Shown piece after piece: positions 1 through 5,217 of a stretch of 5,217 nt of DNA (positions within the stretch are counted from its first letter, which is position 1; each line of letters starts with the position of its first letter). Position numbers and translations under genes: made by a program. The notes under the pieces were generated by a model. The model did not search any database. It saw only the letters and a program-made list of their open reading frames with translations, and was not told where the DNA came from. The DNA is from Alphaproteobacteria bacterium UBA7314 (GTDB taxonomy: Bacteria > Pseudomonadota > Alphaproteobacteria > MPNO01 > UBA830): positions 52,206 through 57,422 of the forward strand of contig DKQG01000029.1 of NCBI GenBank assembly GCA_002471575.1, in the 5' to 3' direction.

Positions 1-43
1 CGGATTATGATTCCGCTGCTCTAACCAGCTGAGCTACCCCGCC
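1..43 (-). tRNA. tRNA-Met (anticodon CAT), elongator type, 3' part outside the window
   Basis: Read on the minus strand, the first 43 tRNA bases are present. The acceptor strand GGCGGGG lies at 43-37, followed by TA, a D-arm with stem GCTC/GAGC and loop AGCTGGTTA, then A26 and the anticodon stem GCGGA. The loop is ATCATAA, with the anticodon CAT at 9-7, and the returning stem TCCG reaches the window edge. The acceptor start and the D-arm are unlike an initiator tRNA (CGCGGGG type), so this is the elongator form. A CAT anticodon can also belong to tRNA-Ile2 (lysidine-modified), but this acceptor stem fits tRNA-Met better. The variable loop, T-arm and 3' end are missing only because the window ends. 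Confidence 0.93.
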
Positions 44-54
44 ACGGGCCGCAG

Positions 55-83
55 CATATAAGCGCTTGGCCGATTTTCGTCAA
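55..83 (-). promoter_or_regulatory. Sigma70-type promoter of the tRNA-Met gene
   Basis: On the minus strand, TTGACG (83-78) and TATATG (60-55) are separated by exactly 17 bases, close to the -35 and -10 consensus. Transcription would start near position 48, a few bases before the mature tRNA 5' end at 43. The stretch after the -10 is GC-rich (GCTGCGGCCCG). Such a discriminator is typical of stable-RNA promoters under stringent control; that regulation is inferred from the sequence type only. Confidence 0.75.
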
Positions 84-138
84 GACTTGGAAGCATCGGT
101 GACCTAGACATTTGCATCCCTCGGAAAGGGTTCGCGAT

Positions 139-574
139 ATGCTCCAGTTTCCCGACAATCTCTCGACAATACGCCATGTTAGAGGGTCCGGCGGCAGCGG
201 CCCGCGCGGGGTTCGGCTACGTAGGGATGCAGTTTCCCTGCTACCTTGATCTGGAAGACCTGAACACCCGGCTGGCCGGAAATGGTCTGAAACTGCAGGT
301 TCTGAACCTCCCGGCGGGTGATCCTCCGCAGCGCAGCAAAGGCTATGCGAACATGCCCAAGAAAACGCGACGAATTCTGCGAAGCCTTGGCGCTCTGAGC
401 GCGTTTTGCCAAAACTCCGTGCCCAGCCAGCACGAACCCGGCTCCGGCACTATGAATTTCTGCGCGATTTTCACCGCGATAGGTGCTGCGGAATACGACG
501 GGTTCGTCGCCGCGGAATACCCTCCCGCGGGTAACAGCGAACACGGATTGAGATGGCTGCAGACATACGCCTAG
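139..574 (+). pseudogene. Decayed hydroxypyruvate isomerase family gene (Hyi/OtnI type)
   Basis: This is a broken copy of a TIM-barrel sugar-acid isomerase of the Hyi/OtnI family, which interconverts hydroxypyruvate and tartronate semialdehyde or handles 2-oxo-tetronates. An SD-like GGAAAGGG (123-130) lies 8 bases before ATG 139, which opens MLQFPDNLSTI, resembling the family start (M..FxANLSML). The reading then shifts frame between about 160 and 188 and continues as AAAARAGFGYVGMQFP and NLPAGD. A one-base expansion of the A run at 362-365 shifts it again. In that new frame, DEFCEALAL is followed by TGA at 396-398, possibly from CGA. After about 411-421 the text jumps to the C-terminal motifs QHEPGSGTMNF, AEYDGFVAAEY and GLRWL, ending at TAG 572-574. 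The family is about 258 residues, so roughly 340 bases of the barrel middle are lost, including most expected metal ligands. Hyi and OtnI cannot be told apart. The product cannot be functional. Confidence 0.85.
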
Positions 575-583
575 GCTCTAGGC
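569..583. repeat. Short inverted repeat spanning two convergent stop codons
   Basis: GCCTAG (569-574) and CTAGGC (578-583) are perfect inverted copies with a 3-base loop. Each arm contains one of the facing TAG stop codons: that of the isomerase remnant at 572-574 and that of mnmA at 580-578. A 6-bp stem without a following T run is too weak to call a terminator, and it may simply reflect two TAG stops placed face to face. Confidence 0.4.
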
Positions 584-1681
584 CGCGCGCTGAATCCAGC
601 CACCACCCAGAAGGCGCTCGTCGTCGTAGAACACGCAGGCCTGACCCGGTGCAACGGCGCGCTCCGGCGCCTTGAGCGTTACGGTCGCGGTACCGTCATC
701 GCCCAAGTCCAGCGACGCAGGCACTGGGTCCTGCGTCGATCGCACCTTCACGGTGAGGTCCAGTGGGCCGTCATGTGCGTCGCCCAGCCAATTGACCGCA
801 CCAAGGCGCACAACCGTCTCACCCATGGCGGAGGCAGGGCCGACCACCACACGGCGGGCGTCCGGTTCTATGCGAATGACGTAAAGCGGCTCTCCGGTCC
901 CGCCGACACCGATGCCGCGGCGCTGGCCGATGGTGAATTTGATAATGCCGTCATGCCTGCCCAGCACCTTACCGTCTAGATCGACGATATCGCCAGGATC
1001 GATTGCGCCGGGGCGGATTTTAGCTACTACCGCAGCGTAATCTCCATCTGGCACGAAACAGATATCTTGGCTGTCGGGTTTGGCGGCGACGGGCAAATTG
1101 AACCGTTCGGCATGCGCGCGCACCTCGTTCTTGGGCATCCCGCCGAGCGGGAAACGCAGAAAATCCGCCTGCTCCTGCGTCGTCGCAAACAGGAAATAGC
1201 TCTGGTCGCGGGCTGGATCGACGGCGCGACGAAGTTCGGCGCCCGACTCCGTACCGACACGCTGGATGTAATGACCGGTGGCCAGCGCGTCGCCCTGTAA
1301 ATCCTTCGCGGTTTTCAGAAGGTCGCGGAACTTGACCGTCTGGTTGCACAGCACGCAGGGAACCGGCGTCTCGCCACGCACGTAGGAATCGGCAAACGCA
1401 TCGATCACATCTTCGCGGAAGCGGGACTCGTAGTTCAGCACGTAATGCGGGATGCCGACGGTCTCGGCGACCCGCCTGGCATCGAAAATATCCTGCCCGG
1501 CGCAGCAAGCCCTCTCTCGCTTTACCGCTTCGCCGTGGTCGTAAAGCTGCAACGTGACACCGACGACGTCGTAGCCTTCCTCCGCGAGCAGCGCCGCCGT
1601 CACGGAACTATCGACGCCACCCGACATCGCGACGACGACACGGGTGTCCGCCGGGTCTTTGGAAAGGCCGAGGGAATTCAT
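578..1681 (-). CDS. mnmA: tRNA-specific 2-thiouridylase MnmA
   Basis: MnmA adenylates and then thiolates U34 of tRNA-Lys, tRNA-Glu and tRNA-Gln to give s2U, taking sulfur from a cysteine desulfurase relay in the cytoplasm. The 367-residue protein has the normal family length. Its N-terminal ATP-pyrophosphatase loop SGGVDSS is at residues 20-26. The cysteine in VLCNQTVKF (C112) matches the first catalytic cysteine, and the cysteine in DSQDICF (C208) matches the second. ATGHYI (134-139) and FTIGQRRGIGVGG (about 249-261) are further family hallmarks, followed by the C-terminal beta-barrel. A Cys-Cys pair at 59-60 (ACCAGQDI) is, as I recall, common in alphaproteobacterial MnmA. The start ATG 1681-1679 has no Shine-Dalgarno sequence, but a promoter directly upstream places the start of transcription near the ATG. 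The gene lies 42 bases downstream of the molybdoenzyme stop and faces the isomerase remnant, with 3 bases between the two stops. Confidence 0.97.
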   Translation of the reverse strand: MNSLGLSKDPADTRVVVAMSGGVDSSVTAALLAEEGYDVVGVTLQLYDHGEAVKRERACCAGQDIFDARRVAETVGIPHYVLNYESRFREDVIDAFADSYVRGETPVPCVLCNQTVKFRDLLKTAKDLQGDALATGHYIQRVGTESGAELRRAVDPARDQSYFLFATTQEQADFLRFPLGGMPKNEVRAHAERFNLPVAAKPDSQDICFVPDGDYAAVVAKIRPGAIDPGDIVDLDGKVLGRHDGIIKFTIGQRRGIGVGGTGEPLYVIRIEPDARRVVVGPASAMGETVVRLGAVNWLGDAHDGPLDLTVKVRSTQDPVPASLDLGDDGTATVTLKAPERAVAPGQACVFYDDERLLGGGWIQRAA

Positions 1682-1688
1682 TGCGCGG

Positions 1689-1716
1689 AATATAGGGCTT
1701 TTGGAAAAGCCGACAA
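1689..1716 (-). promoter_or_regulatory. Probable mnmA promoter, giving a leaderless or near-leaderless transcript
   Basis: On the minus strand, TTGTCG (1716-1711) and TATATT (1694-1689) are separated by 16 bases; they match the -35 and -10 consensus at 4 and 5 of 6 positions. Only 7 bases (CCGCGCA) separate the -10 from the mnmA ATG, so the usual start distance puts the first transcribed base at or next to the A of ATG. This fits the lack of a ribosome binding site. The spacer is almost entirely a perfect palindrome, annotated separately. The promoter is inferred from sequence only. Confidence 0.5.
1696..1711. repeat. 16-base perfect palindrome in the mnmA upstream gap
   Basis: GGCTTTT (1696-1702), GG, AAAAGCC (1705-1711): the arms are perfect inverted copies with a 2-base centre. 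On the minus strand the palindrome fills the spacer between the proposed -35 and -10 of mnmA. It could be an operator, or a weak hairpin at the end of the molybdoenzyme transcript. No T run follows on the minus strand (CTATATT comes next), so a classic intrinsic terminator is not supported. Confidence 0.6.
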
Positions 1717-1723
1717 CTGCCTT

Positions 1724-3784
1724 TTAAGCGGATCTGATCCAAATCGCCGTGTCGTGGAACGCCGCCCCGCCGTTGGGCTTTGCCGGATCGGCACTGGTCA
1801 GCAGGTTGATCCCTATGCCGCCCTCAAAGGCGTCGTTAGGCCAAATGCTTTCGACGATCGCAACGCCCTGCTCTACCCCGTCGAAAGCCCCAACCCGCAA
1901 TACCAGATCGCCGCGGTCGTTGCCAATCCGCACCCTGTCACCGTCACTGACGCCCAGATCCAGGCAATCGGCTGGGTTGACTAGGATCGTTGGCGTCCGC
2001 TCGTTGGCGATCGAGGTGTCGGTTTCGGTGAAACTGGTGTTCAGGTAATTACGCGACGGCGCCGTCACCAGCCGGAACGGCCGCGCGTCGTCTACACGGT
2101 CGATAACATCGCAGAAATCCGGCAGGGCGGGCAGCGCTGCATGATCCGGTCCCTGTGCCGACCAGTCGGCACGGAAGCGGAACCTGCCGTCCGGATGGGG
2201 GAAACCGCTTAGGAAGTGGTTTTCCTCGAATGAAGGACGAATTTCGATGAAACGCTTTTCCTTCAGGTTGTCGGCGGTGCCGAAACTGTTGGTCTGCAGG
2301 ATTTCGTCGATCACCTCCCAGGCAGACATACCGAAGGCGCGGTGCTCAGCGCCCAATCTTTTGGCCAAGCCGCTAATCATGTCGTGGTTGCTGCGGGCCT
2401 CTCCCAGGGGTTCAAGTATTTTCGGCCCCATCTGCAGATAGGGATGCCCGTAAGAGGTATAAATATCGTCGTGTTCGAGGAACGTCGTCGCCGGAAGGAC
2501 GATATCTGCCAGCTTAGCCGTATCGGTCAGGAACTGTTCGTGAACGCAGAGGAACATTTCATCCTTCATCAGCCCGTTACGGACCTTGCCGGATTCCGGC
2601 GCAACGACTGCCGGGTTGGAGCTTTGCACCAGCATGGCCGTTACGGGCGGCCCGCCATTCAGGGGCCCTGGCTCGTCGTTGAGGATCGGCCCCAGCCGCG
2701 ACATATCGAGCCGCCGCACATCAGGGTCGTCGATCCCGGTCACTACCGAGGTGTTCAGGCTGAAGTTCTGACCGATAGACCCGTACAGCCCGGCGCCGGG
2801 GTGCTTCCAGGCACCCCGTATCGCCGGCAGGCAGCTAACAGCATGCAGAGACGCGGCCCCGTTGCGCGACCGGGAAAACCCGTAGCCGAGCCGGATAATC
2901 ACTCGCTCTGTCGCGCCGTAATCCCTCGCCAGCGCCTCAATCTCCTCGACCGGCACGCCGGTGATACCCGATGCCCATGCCGGGTCTCTCGCCTGTACGT
3001 GCGTTTCCAGCGCATCCGCGTCGTTAGTGAATTCCGCCATGTACCCACGGTCGGCATGACCATCGCGAAACAGGACGTGCATAACCCCGCAGGCAAGCGC
3101 CGCGTCGGTGCCGGGGCGCGGCCGGATGTGTACATCCGCTTGGCGGGCCGTTGGTGTCCGATAGGGGTCGATGACGATCAGCTTCGCGCCCCGTTCCTTG
3201 CGGGCGCGGCTGATATGGGTCATCAGGTTAACCTGGGTGTATACAGGGTTGGACCCCCAGACGATGATCAGGTCGGACTCAGCGAATTCTCGCGGATCGC
3301 AACCCTTCTGCGCGCCAACGCCCGCTTCCATGCCAGCCAGCATTACCGACGAGCAGATCGTGTTGTGCTGGCGCGAATACCCCATGGCATTGCGCAACCC
3401 CTGGATACTATCGCGCTGCACCTTGCCCATCGTACCAGCATAGTTATAAAGCCAGACAGTCTCCGGGCCGCGCTTCTGCGAGGCTTTGAGGTAGTTTTCG
3501 GCCACGATATCGAGTGCGTCGTCCCACGATATCGGTCCGAAATCGTCGATCGTGGACGTATGCGATTTTCCACCCTTGCGGCGCATCGGCTGCGTCAGCC
3601 GCCCGGGATGATGCACTCGCTCGGCATAGCGCGCGACCTTGGCGCAGACGACACCGGCGGTATACGTGTTGGCATCAGACCCGTGAACACGCCCTATCTT
3701 CTGTGGCGACTCGAGCTCAATATCCAGCGTACACGCGCTAGCGCAATCGTGCGGGCAGACTGAATGGGCGATGTCGAGCGACAT
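1724..3784 (-). CDS. Molybdopterin-dependent oxidoreductase with an N-terminal 4Fe-4S domain (DMSO reductase superfamily), substrate unknown
   Basis: This is a catalytic subunit of the DMSO reductase superfamily, which uses a bis-molybdopterin-guanine-dinucleotide Mo or W centre. The 4Fe-4S domain covers about residues 2-60, with ligands C10, C14, C18 and C47 (C-x3-C-x3-C-x28-C) and a lysine at 49. The large molybdopterin domain covers about 64-480, with AGTMGKVQRDS (116-126), WGSNPVYT (176-183) and DPYRTPTARQAD (206-217). The dinucleotide-binding beta-barrel domain covers about 568-683. The metal-ligand region reads HNTICSSVMLAG (140-151). C144 falls where formate dehydrogenase H has selenocysteine and NapA has cysteine, but the next residue is Ser, not the His of formate dehydrogenases, so I do not call it FDH. 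There is no twin-arginine signal, so it should be cytoplasmic. The start is backed by AGGGG 8 bases upstream. No partner subunit or cofactor-biosynthesis gene is in view. At 686 residues it looks complete and undamaged. Confidence 0.9.
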   Translation of the reverse strand: MSLDIAHSVCPHDCASACTLDIELESPQKIGRVHGSDANTYTAGVVCAKVARYAERVHHPGRLTQPMRRKGGKSHTSTIDDFGPISWDDALDIVAENYLKASQKRGPETVWLYNYAGTMGKVQRDSIQGLRNAMGYSRQHNTICSSVMLAGMEAGVGAQKGCDPREFAESDLIIVWGSNPVYTQVNLMTHISRARKERGAKLIVIDPYRTPTARQADVHIRPRPGTDAALACGVMHVLFRDGHADRGYMAEFTNDADALETHVQARDPAWASGITGVPVEEIEALARDYGATERVIIRLGYGFSRSRNGAASLHAVSCLPAIRGAWKHPGAGLYGSIGQNFSLNTSVVTGIDDPDVRRLDMSRLGPILNDEPGPLNGGPPVTAMLVQSSNPAVVAPESGKVRNGLMKDEMFLCVHEQFLTDTAKLADIVLPATTFLEHDDIYTSYGHPYLQMGPKILEPLGEARSNHDMISGLAKRLGAEHRAFGMSAWEVIDEILQTNSFGTADNLKEKRFIEIRPSFEENHFLSGFPHPDGRFRFRADWSAQGPDHAALPALPDFCDVIDRVDDARPFRLVTAPSRNYLNTSFTETDTSIANERTPTILVNPADCLDLGVSDGDRVRIGNDRGDLVLRVGAFDGVEQGVAIVESIWPNDAFEGGIGINLLTSADPAKPNGGAAFHDTAIWIRSA

Positions 3785-3792
3785 GGTCGTTA

Positions 3793-3797
3793 CCCCT
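3793..3797 (-). promoter_or_regulatory. Ribosome binding site of the molybdoenzyme gene
   Basis: AGGGG on the minus strand (3797-3793) lies 8 bases before the ATG at 3784-3782. It supports this ATG as the start, which keeps the whole 4Fe-4S cysteine cluster beginning at residue 10. Confidence 0.7.
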
Positions 3798-3814
3798 AGG
3801 AGTATTTGATGCGG

Positions 3815-3820
3815 AGTATA
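3815..3820 (-). promoter_or_regulatory. Possible -10 element of the molybdoenzyme gene
   Basis: TATACT on the minus strand (3820-3815) matches TATAAT at five of six positions and would give a 5' leader of about 25 bases carrying the ribosome binding site. No good -35 lies 16-18 bases upstream. The inverted repeat at 3829-3847 occupies that space instead, so the promoter may depend on, or be blocked by, a bound regulator. Confidence 0.4.
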
Positions 3821-3828
3821 GGCGATAA

Positions 3829-3847
3829 ATCATGTCATTTGCATGAT
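3829..3847. repeat. Inverted repeat ATCATG-N7-CATGAT, candidate operator
   Basis: ATCATG (3829-3834) and CATGAT (3842-3847) are perfect 6-base inverted arms around TCATTTG. The centre lies about 30 bases upstream of the start expected from the -10 at 3815-3820, so a bound dimer would cover the -35 region. The spacing is typical of a dimeric transcription factor site. It does not match the FNR box (TTGAT-N4-ATCAA), and I cannot name the regulator. It also overlaps the apparent start of the decayed plus-strand gene. Confidence 0.45.
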
Positions 3848-4170
3848 AGGATTTGCGCAGGCGCCTGACCCGAACCCCGGCGCGCCGCTCGGTTACGATA
3901 GGCTCCTGCGACACCGGGTCCGGGATGGGTGAGCTGGAAGGGGCCGACCGGAGCATCTCTGGAGCGCAGCTTAAATTTCTGGCGGCGCGAAGTTCGTCCA
4001 TATTCGAGAGTTTTTACTGAACCACCGGCCATGCGATGCGGCTCGGTATGCGCGGCTAGCGGGTCGGAGACGACTACGACATGCTGTCGGTGACCGAAGG
4101 CGCCACGGATGACTCCGAGTTGCCGCAAAGCGCGCTGATGAACGCCTTCGCGGAAGGCATGTGCAACCCA
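3843..4170 (+). pseudogene. Decayed plus-strand gene of unrecognised family
   Basis: No single frame is open here, but a continuous protein can be rebuilt from three segments. Segment one runs from ATG 3843 (MIGFAQAPDPNPGAPLGYDR and on) and stops at TGA 3930-3932. Near 3921-3928 the sense moves to a second frame: GWVSWKGPTGASLERSLNFW, then REVRPYSRVFTEPPAM. At 4031-4040 the five bases ATGCG are present twice in tandem. Removing one copy joins this frame exactly to the third: MRLGMRG, a TAG at 4057-4059, then RVGDDYDMLSVTEGATDD and SELPQSALMNAFAEGM. The third segment has almost uniformly G or C in third positions, as expected of former coding DNA. The signal fades after about 4170, and the true end is unclear (TGA at 4196-4198 in another frame, or 4249-4251 in the same frame). 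The rebuilt product is about 105-120 residues, with no signal peptide or membrane segment. I do not recognise it and propose no function. Confidence 0.55.
4144..4158. repeat. Short hairpin downstream of the Gfo/Idh/MocA gene
   Basis: GCCTTC (4144-4149), GCG, GAAGGC (4153-4158) form a perfect 6-bp stem with a 3-base loop, about 53 bases past the dehydrogenase stop on the minus strand. No T run follows on that strand (GTTCATC). It also falls within the coding-like AFAEG segment of the decayed gene, so it may be chance. Terminator function is not supported. Confidence 0.3.
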
Positions 4171-4210
4171 CACCCAGCCCGGACGGAACGGCGCGTGAAG
4201 GACAATCGTA

Positions 4211-5194
4211 TTACCCGACCTGCACCCGTTCGCCCGTCTCCACTGATGTGACAATCGCTTCGAGGATCTGCGTTGCATGCAGAATCTGGTCCGGGGTCGC
4301 GGGAAACGGCTTGCCGCCCTCGCAATCGCGGGCGAAGCATTCCATCTGGTCCTTGATGGTCGCCATACCCGGGTAGTCATACCCATCCCAGGTTTCCGAT
4401 TCCTGCGTGCCGTCCGTTTTCACCGCGTTGAAGAGGTCGTGCCCGTAGATGCTGCCCCAGCCCAACGTGCCGAACGTGCGAACCTGCCAGAGATGCCCGG
4501 TAGCGGCGACAGTCCCCAGATAGCCGACCTGTCCGTTTTCGAAATCCATCAGAATGCCGGTGGCATCGTCGATATCGAACGGAATGGCGACCCGCCGGCT
4601 AACCGCCAGCACGCTTGAAACGCGTCCAAACAGGTTGACGTACATGTCGACCGCGTGAATGCCGAGCGACGTCATCCCGCCGGCCGGGCTCTCGGCGCGG
4701 CTGTCACGCCATTCGCCGGAATAACCCGCCATGTTGGCTGAGAAATTACCCTCGATCTGGATCATGTTGCCCAGGTCGCCGCTATCGATCATCCGTTTCA
4801 GCTTGATCGCGTTGGGCGAAAATCGGCGATTATGGCCGATGGCCACCTTCAGCCCCTTCGCAGCCAGCGCATCGAGCGCGGTTTTGGCCTGATCGCCGGA
4901 TAGACAGAACGGTTTCTCGCAGAACACGTGCTTGCCGGCGTCGACCGCCGCCATGATCTGGTCGAAATGAGCGCTGTGCGGGGAGGCCAAGACCACGGCA
5001 TCGACCGCATCATCCGCCATCACGTCTTCGTAGCTCGAATGCAGCCGGATATTTTTCTCTGCCGCATAATCCTCCACCTTGGACAGGGTCCGCGTGGTTC
5101 CCGCCACGAAGCTGATGGCGTCGCTGCCATCTGCGACCGAATTGACGAGCGTCTGTCCCCACCGGCCCATGCCGACGACGGCTGCATTGATCAT
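4211..5194 (-). CDS. Gfo/Idh/MocA family NAD(P)-dependent oxidoreductase
   Basis: This is a soluble dehydrogenase of the glucose-fructose oxidoreductase / inositol dehydrogenase family. Such enzymes oxidise or reduce sugars, inositols or related polyols with NAD(P). At 327 residues it is of ordinary length. The N-terminal Rossmann fold has the dinucleotide loop VVGMGRWG (residues 6-13, G8-x-G10-xx-G13) and ASPHSAH (70-76). It also has the family signature CEKPF (92-96), with the conserved lysine at K94. The C-terminal substrate domain includes GHNRRFSPN (120-128) and the motif GIHAVD (178-183), whose H180 is in the usual catalytic position. The start ATG 5194-5192 is preceded at 6 bases by AGAGGG. 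The last stretch (GERVQVG) ends in TAA at 4213-4211. The substrate cannot be read from the sequence. No transporter or regulator lies next to it within the window, and its upstream neighbour is beyond the edge. Confidence 0.93.
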   Translation of the reverse strand: MINAAVVGMGRWGQTLVNSVADGSDAISFVAGTTRTLSKVEDYAAEKNIRLHSSYEDVMADDAVDAVVLASPHSAHFDQIMAAVDAGKHVFCEKPFCLSGDQAKTALDALAAKGLKVAIGHNRRFSPNAIKLKRMIDSGDLGNMIQIEGNFSANMAGYSGEWRDSRAESPAGGMTSLGIHAVDMYVNLFGRVSSVLAVSRRVAIPFDIDDATGILMDFENGQVGYLGTVAATGHLWQVRTFGTLGWGSIYGHDLFNAVKTDGTQESETWDGYDYPGMATIKDQMECFARDCEGGKPFPATPDQILHATQILEAIVTSVETGERVQVG

Positions 5195-5200
5195 GATATT

Positions 5201-5206
5201 CCCTCT
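5201..5206 (-). promoter_or_regulatory. Ribosome binding site of the Gfo/Idh/MocA gene
   Basis: AGAGGG (5206-5201, minus strand) lies 6 bases before the ATG at 5194. The same hexamer occurs again at 5217-5212, giving AGAGGG-AAAAA-AGAGGG at the window edge. The copy nearer the ATG has the proper spacing and decides the start. Confidence 0.75.
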
Positions 5207-5217
5207 TTTTTCCCTCT

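Noticed and set aside
179..544. A 121-codon open frame on the minus strand opposite the isomerase remnant
   Set aside because: The plus strand carries clear Hyi-family motifs, while the minus translation shows nothing recognisable.
176..574. Intact small gene of 132 codons
   Set aside because: The frame fuses N-terminal and C-terminal parts of a family protein about 258 residues long, with an out-of-frame stretch in between. Family-like sequence continues in other frames (MLQFPDNLS at 139, DEFCEALAL at 369-395), so this is a remnant and not a gene starting at 176.
1..574. tRNA-associated genomic island boundary next to the isomerase remnant
   Set aside because: The tRNA 3' end, where integration usually happens, lies outside the window and faces away from the remnant. 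No integrase or attachment-site duplicate is seen.
1696..1711. Intrinsic terminator of the molybdoenzyme gene
   Set aside because: The palindrome has only a 2-base centre, its stem is half A/T, and no T run follows it on the minus strand. A role in the mnmA promoter region seems more likely.
2342..3763. A 473-codon open frame on the plus strand
   Set aside because: It is entirely antisense to the molybdoenzyme gene, whose protein has all the cofactor motifs. Its own translation is Arg/His/Val-rich with no recognisable domain, as expected of a shadow frame in GC-rich DNA.
1724..3784. Formate dehydrogenase assignment for the molybdoenzyme
   Set aside because: General superfamily similarity is clear, but the His that follows the metal ligand in formate dehydrogenases is Ser here, and no FDH partner subunits or fdhD are present in the window.
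3835..4386. A 183-codon open frame on the minus strand bridging the gap next to the dehydrogenase gene
   Set aside because: Its first third is out of frame over the end of the Gfo/Idh/MocA gene, and the rest is antisense to the decayed plus-strand gene. It has no ribosome binding site and a shadow-like composition.

Overview
The window is about 60% GC by eye, and its coding regions strongly prefer G or C at third positions. The MnmA sequence type and the C-x3-C-x3-C molybdoenzyme suggest an alphaproteobacterium, perhaps of the Rhodospirillales kind. That placement is an inference from protein character, not from a search.

Layout from left to right. The 5' part of an elongator tRNA-Met(CAU) gene lies on the minus strand at 1-43, cut by the window edge, with a good sigma70-type promoter at 55-83. 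On the plus strand, 139-574 holds a wrecked gene of the hydroxypyruvate isomerase (Hyi/OtnI) family. It has two frameshifts, a nonsense codon and a large internal deletion. Three intact genes follow, all on the minus strand: mnmA (tRNA 2-thiouridylase, 578-1681), a 686-residue cytoplasmic molybdopterin/4Fe-4S oxidoreductase (1724-3784), and a Gfo/Idh/MocA-family NAD(P)-dependent dehydrogenase (4211-5194).

The 426-base gap between the last two genes is not empty. It carries an inverted repeat and a -10 element in front of the molybdoenzyme gene. It also holds what reads as a second decayed plus-strand gene (about 3843-4170). Its reading can be rebuilt across one frameshift, one exact 5-base tandem duplication and one amber codon; I do not recognise its family.

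The genes do not form an obvious single pathway. mnmA is a housekeeping tRNA-modification gene. It seems to have its own promoter, placed so that its transcript would be leaderless or nearly so. The molybdoenzyme has no electron-transfer partner or cofactor gene beside it. The Gfo/Idh/MocA protein and the Hyi remnant are both of kinds used in sugar or sugar-acid metabolism, but they are 3.6 kb apart. The clearest theme is gene decay: two broken genes lie between otherwise ordinary intact ones. I found no CRISPR array, insertion sequence, phage gene or defence system.
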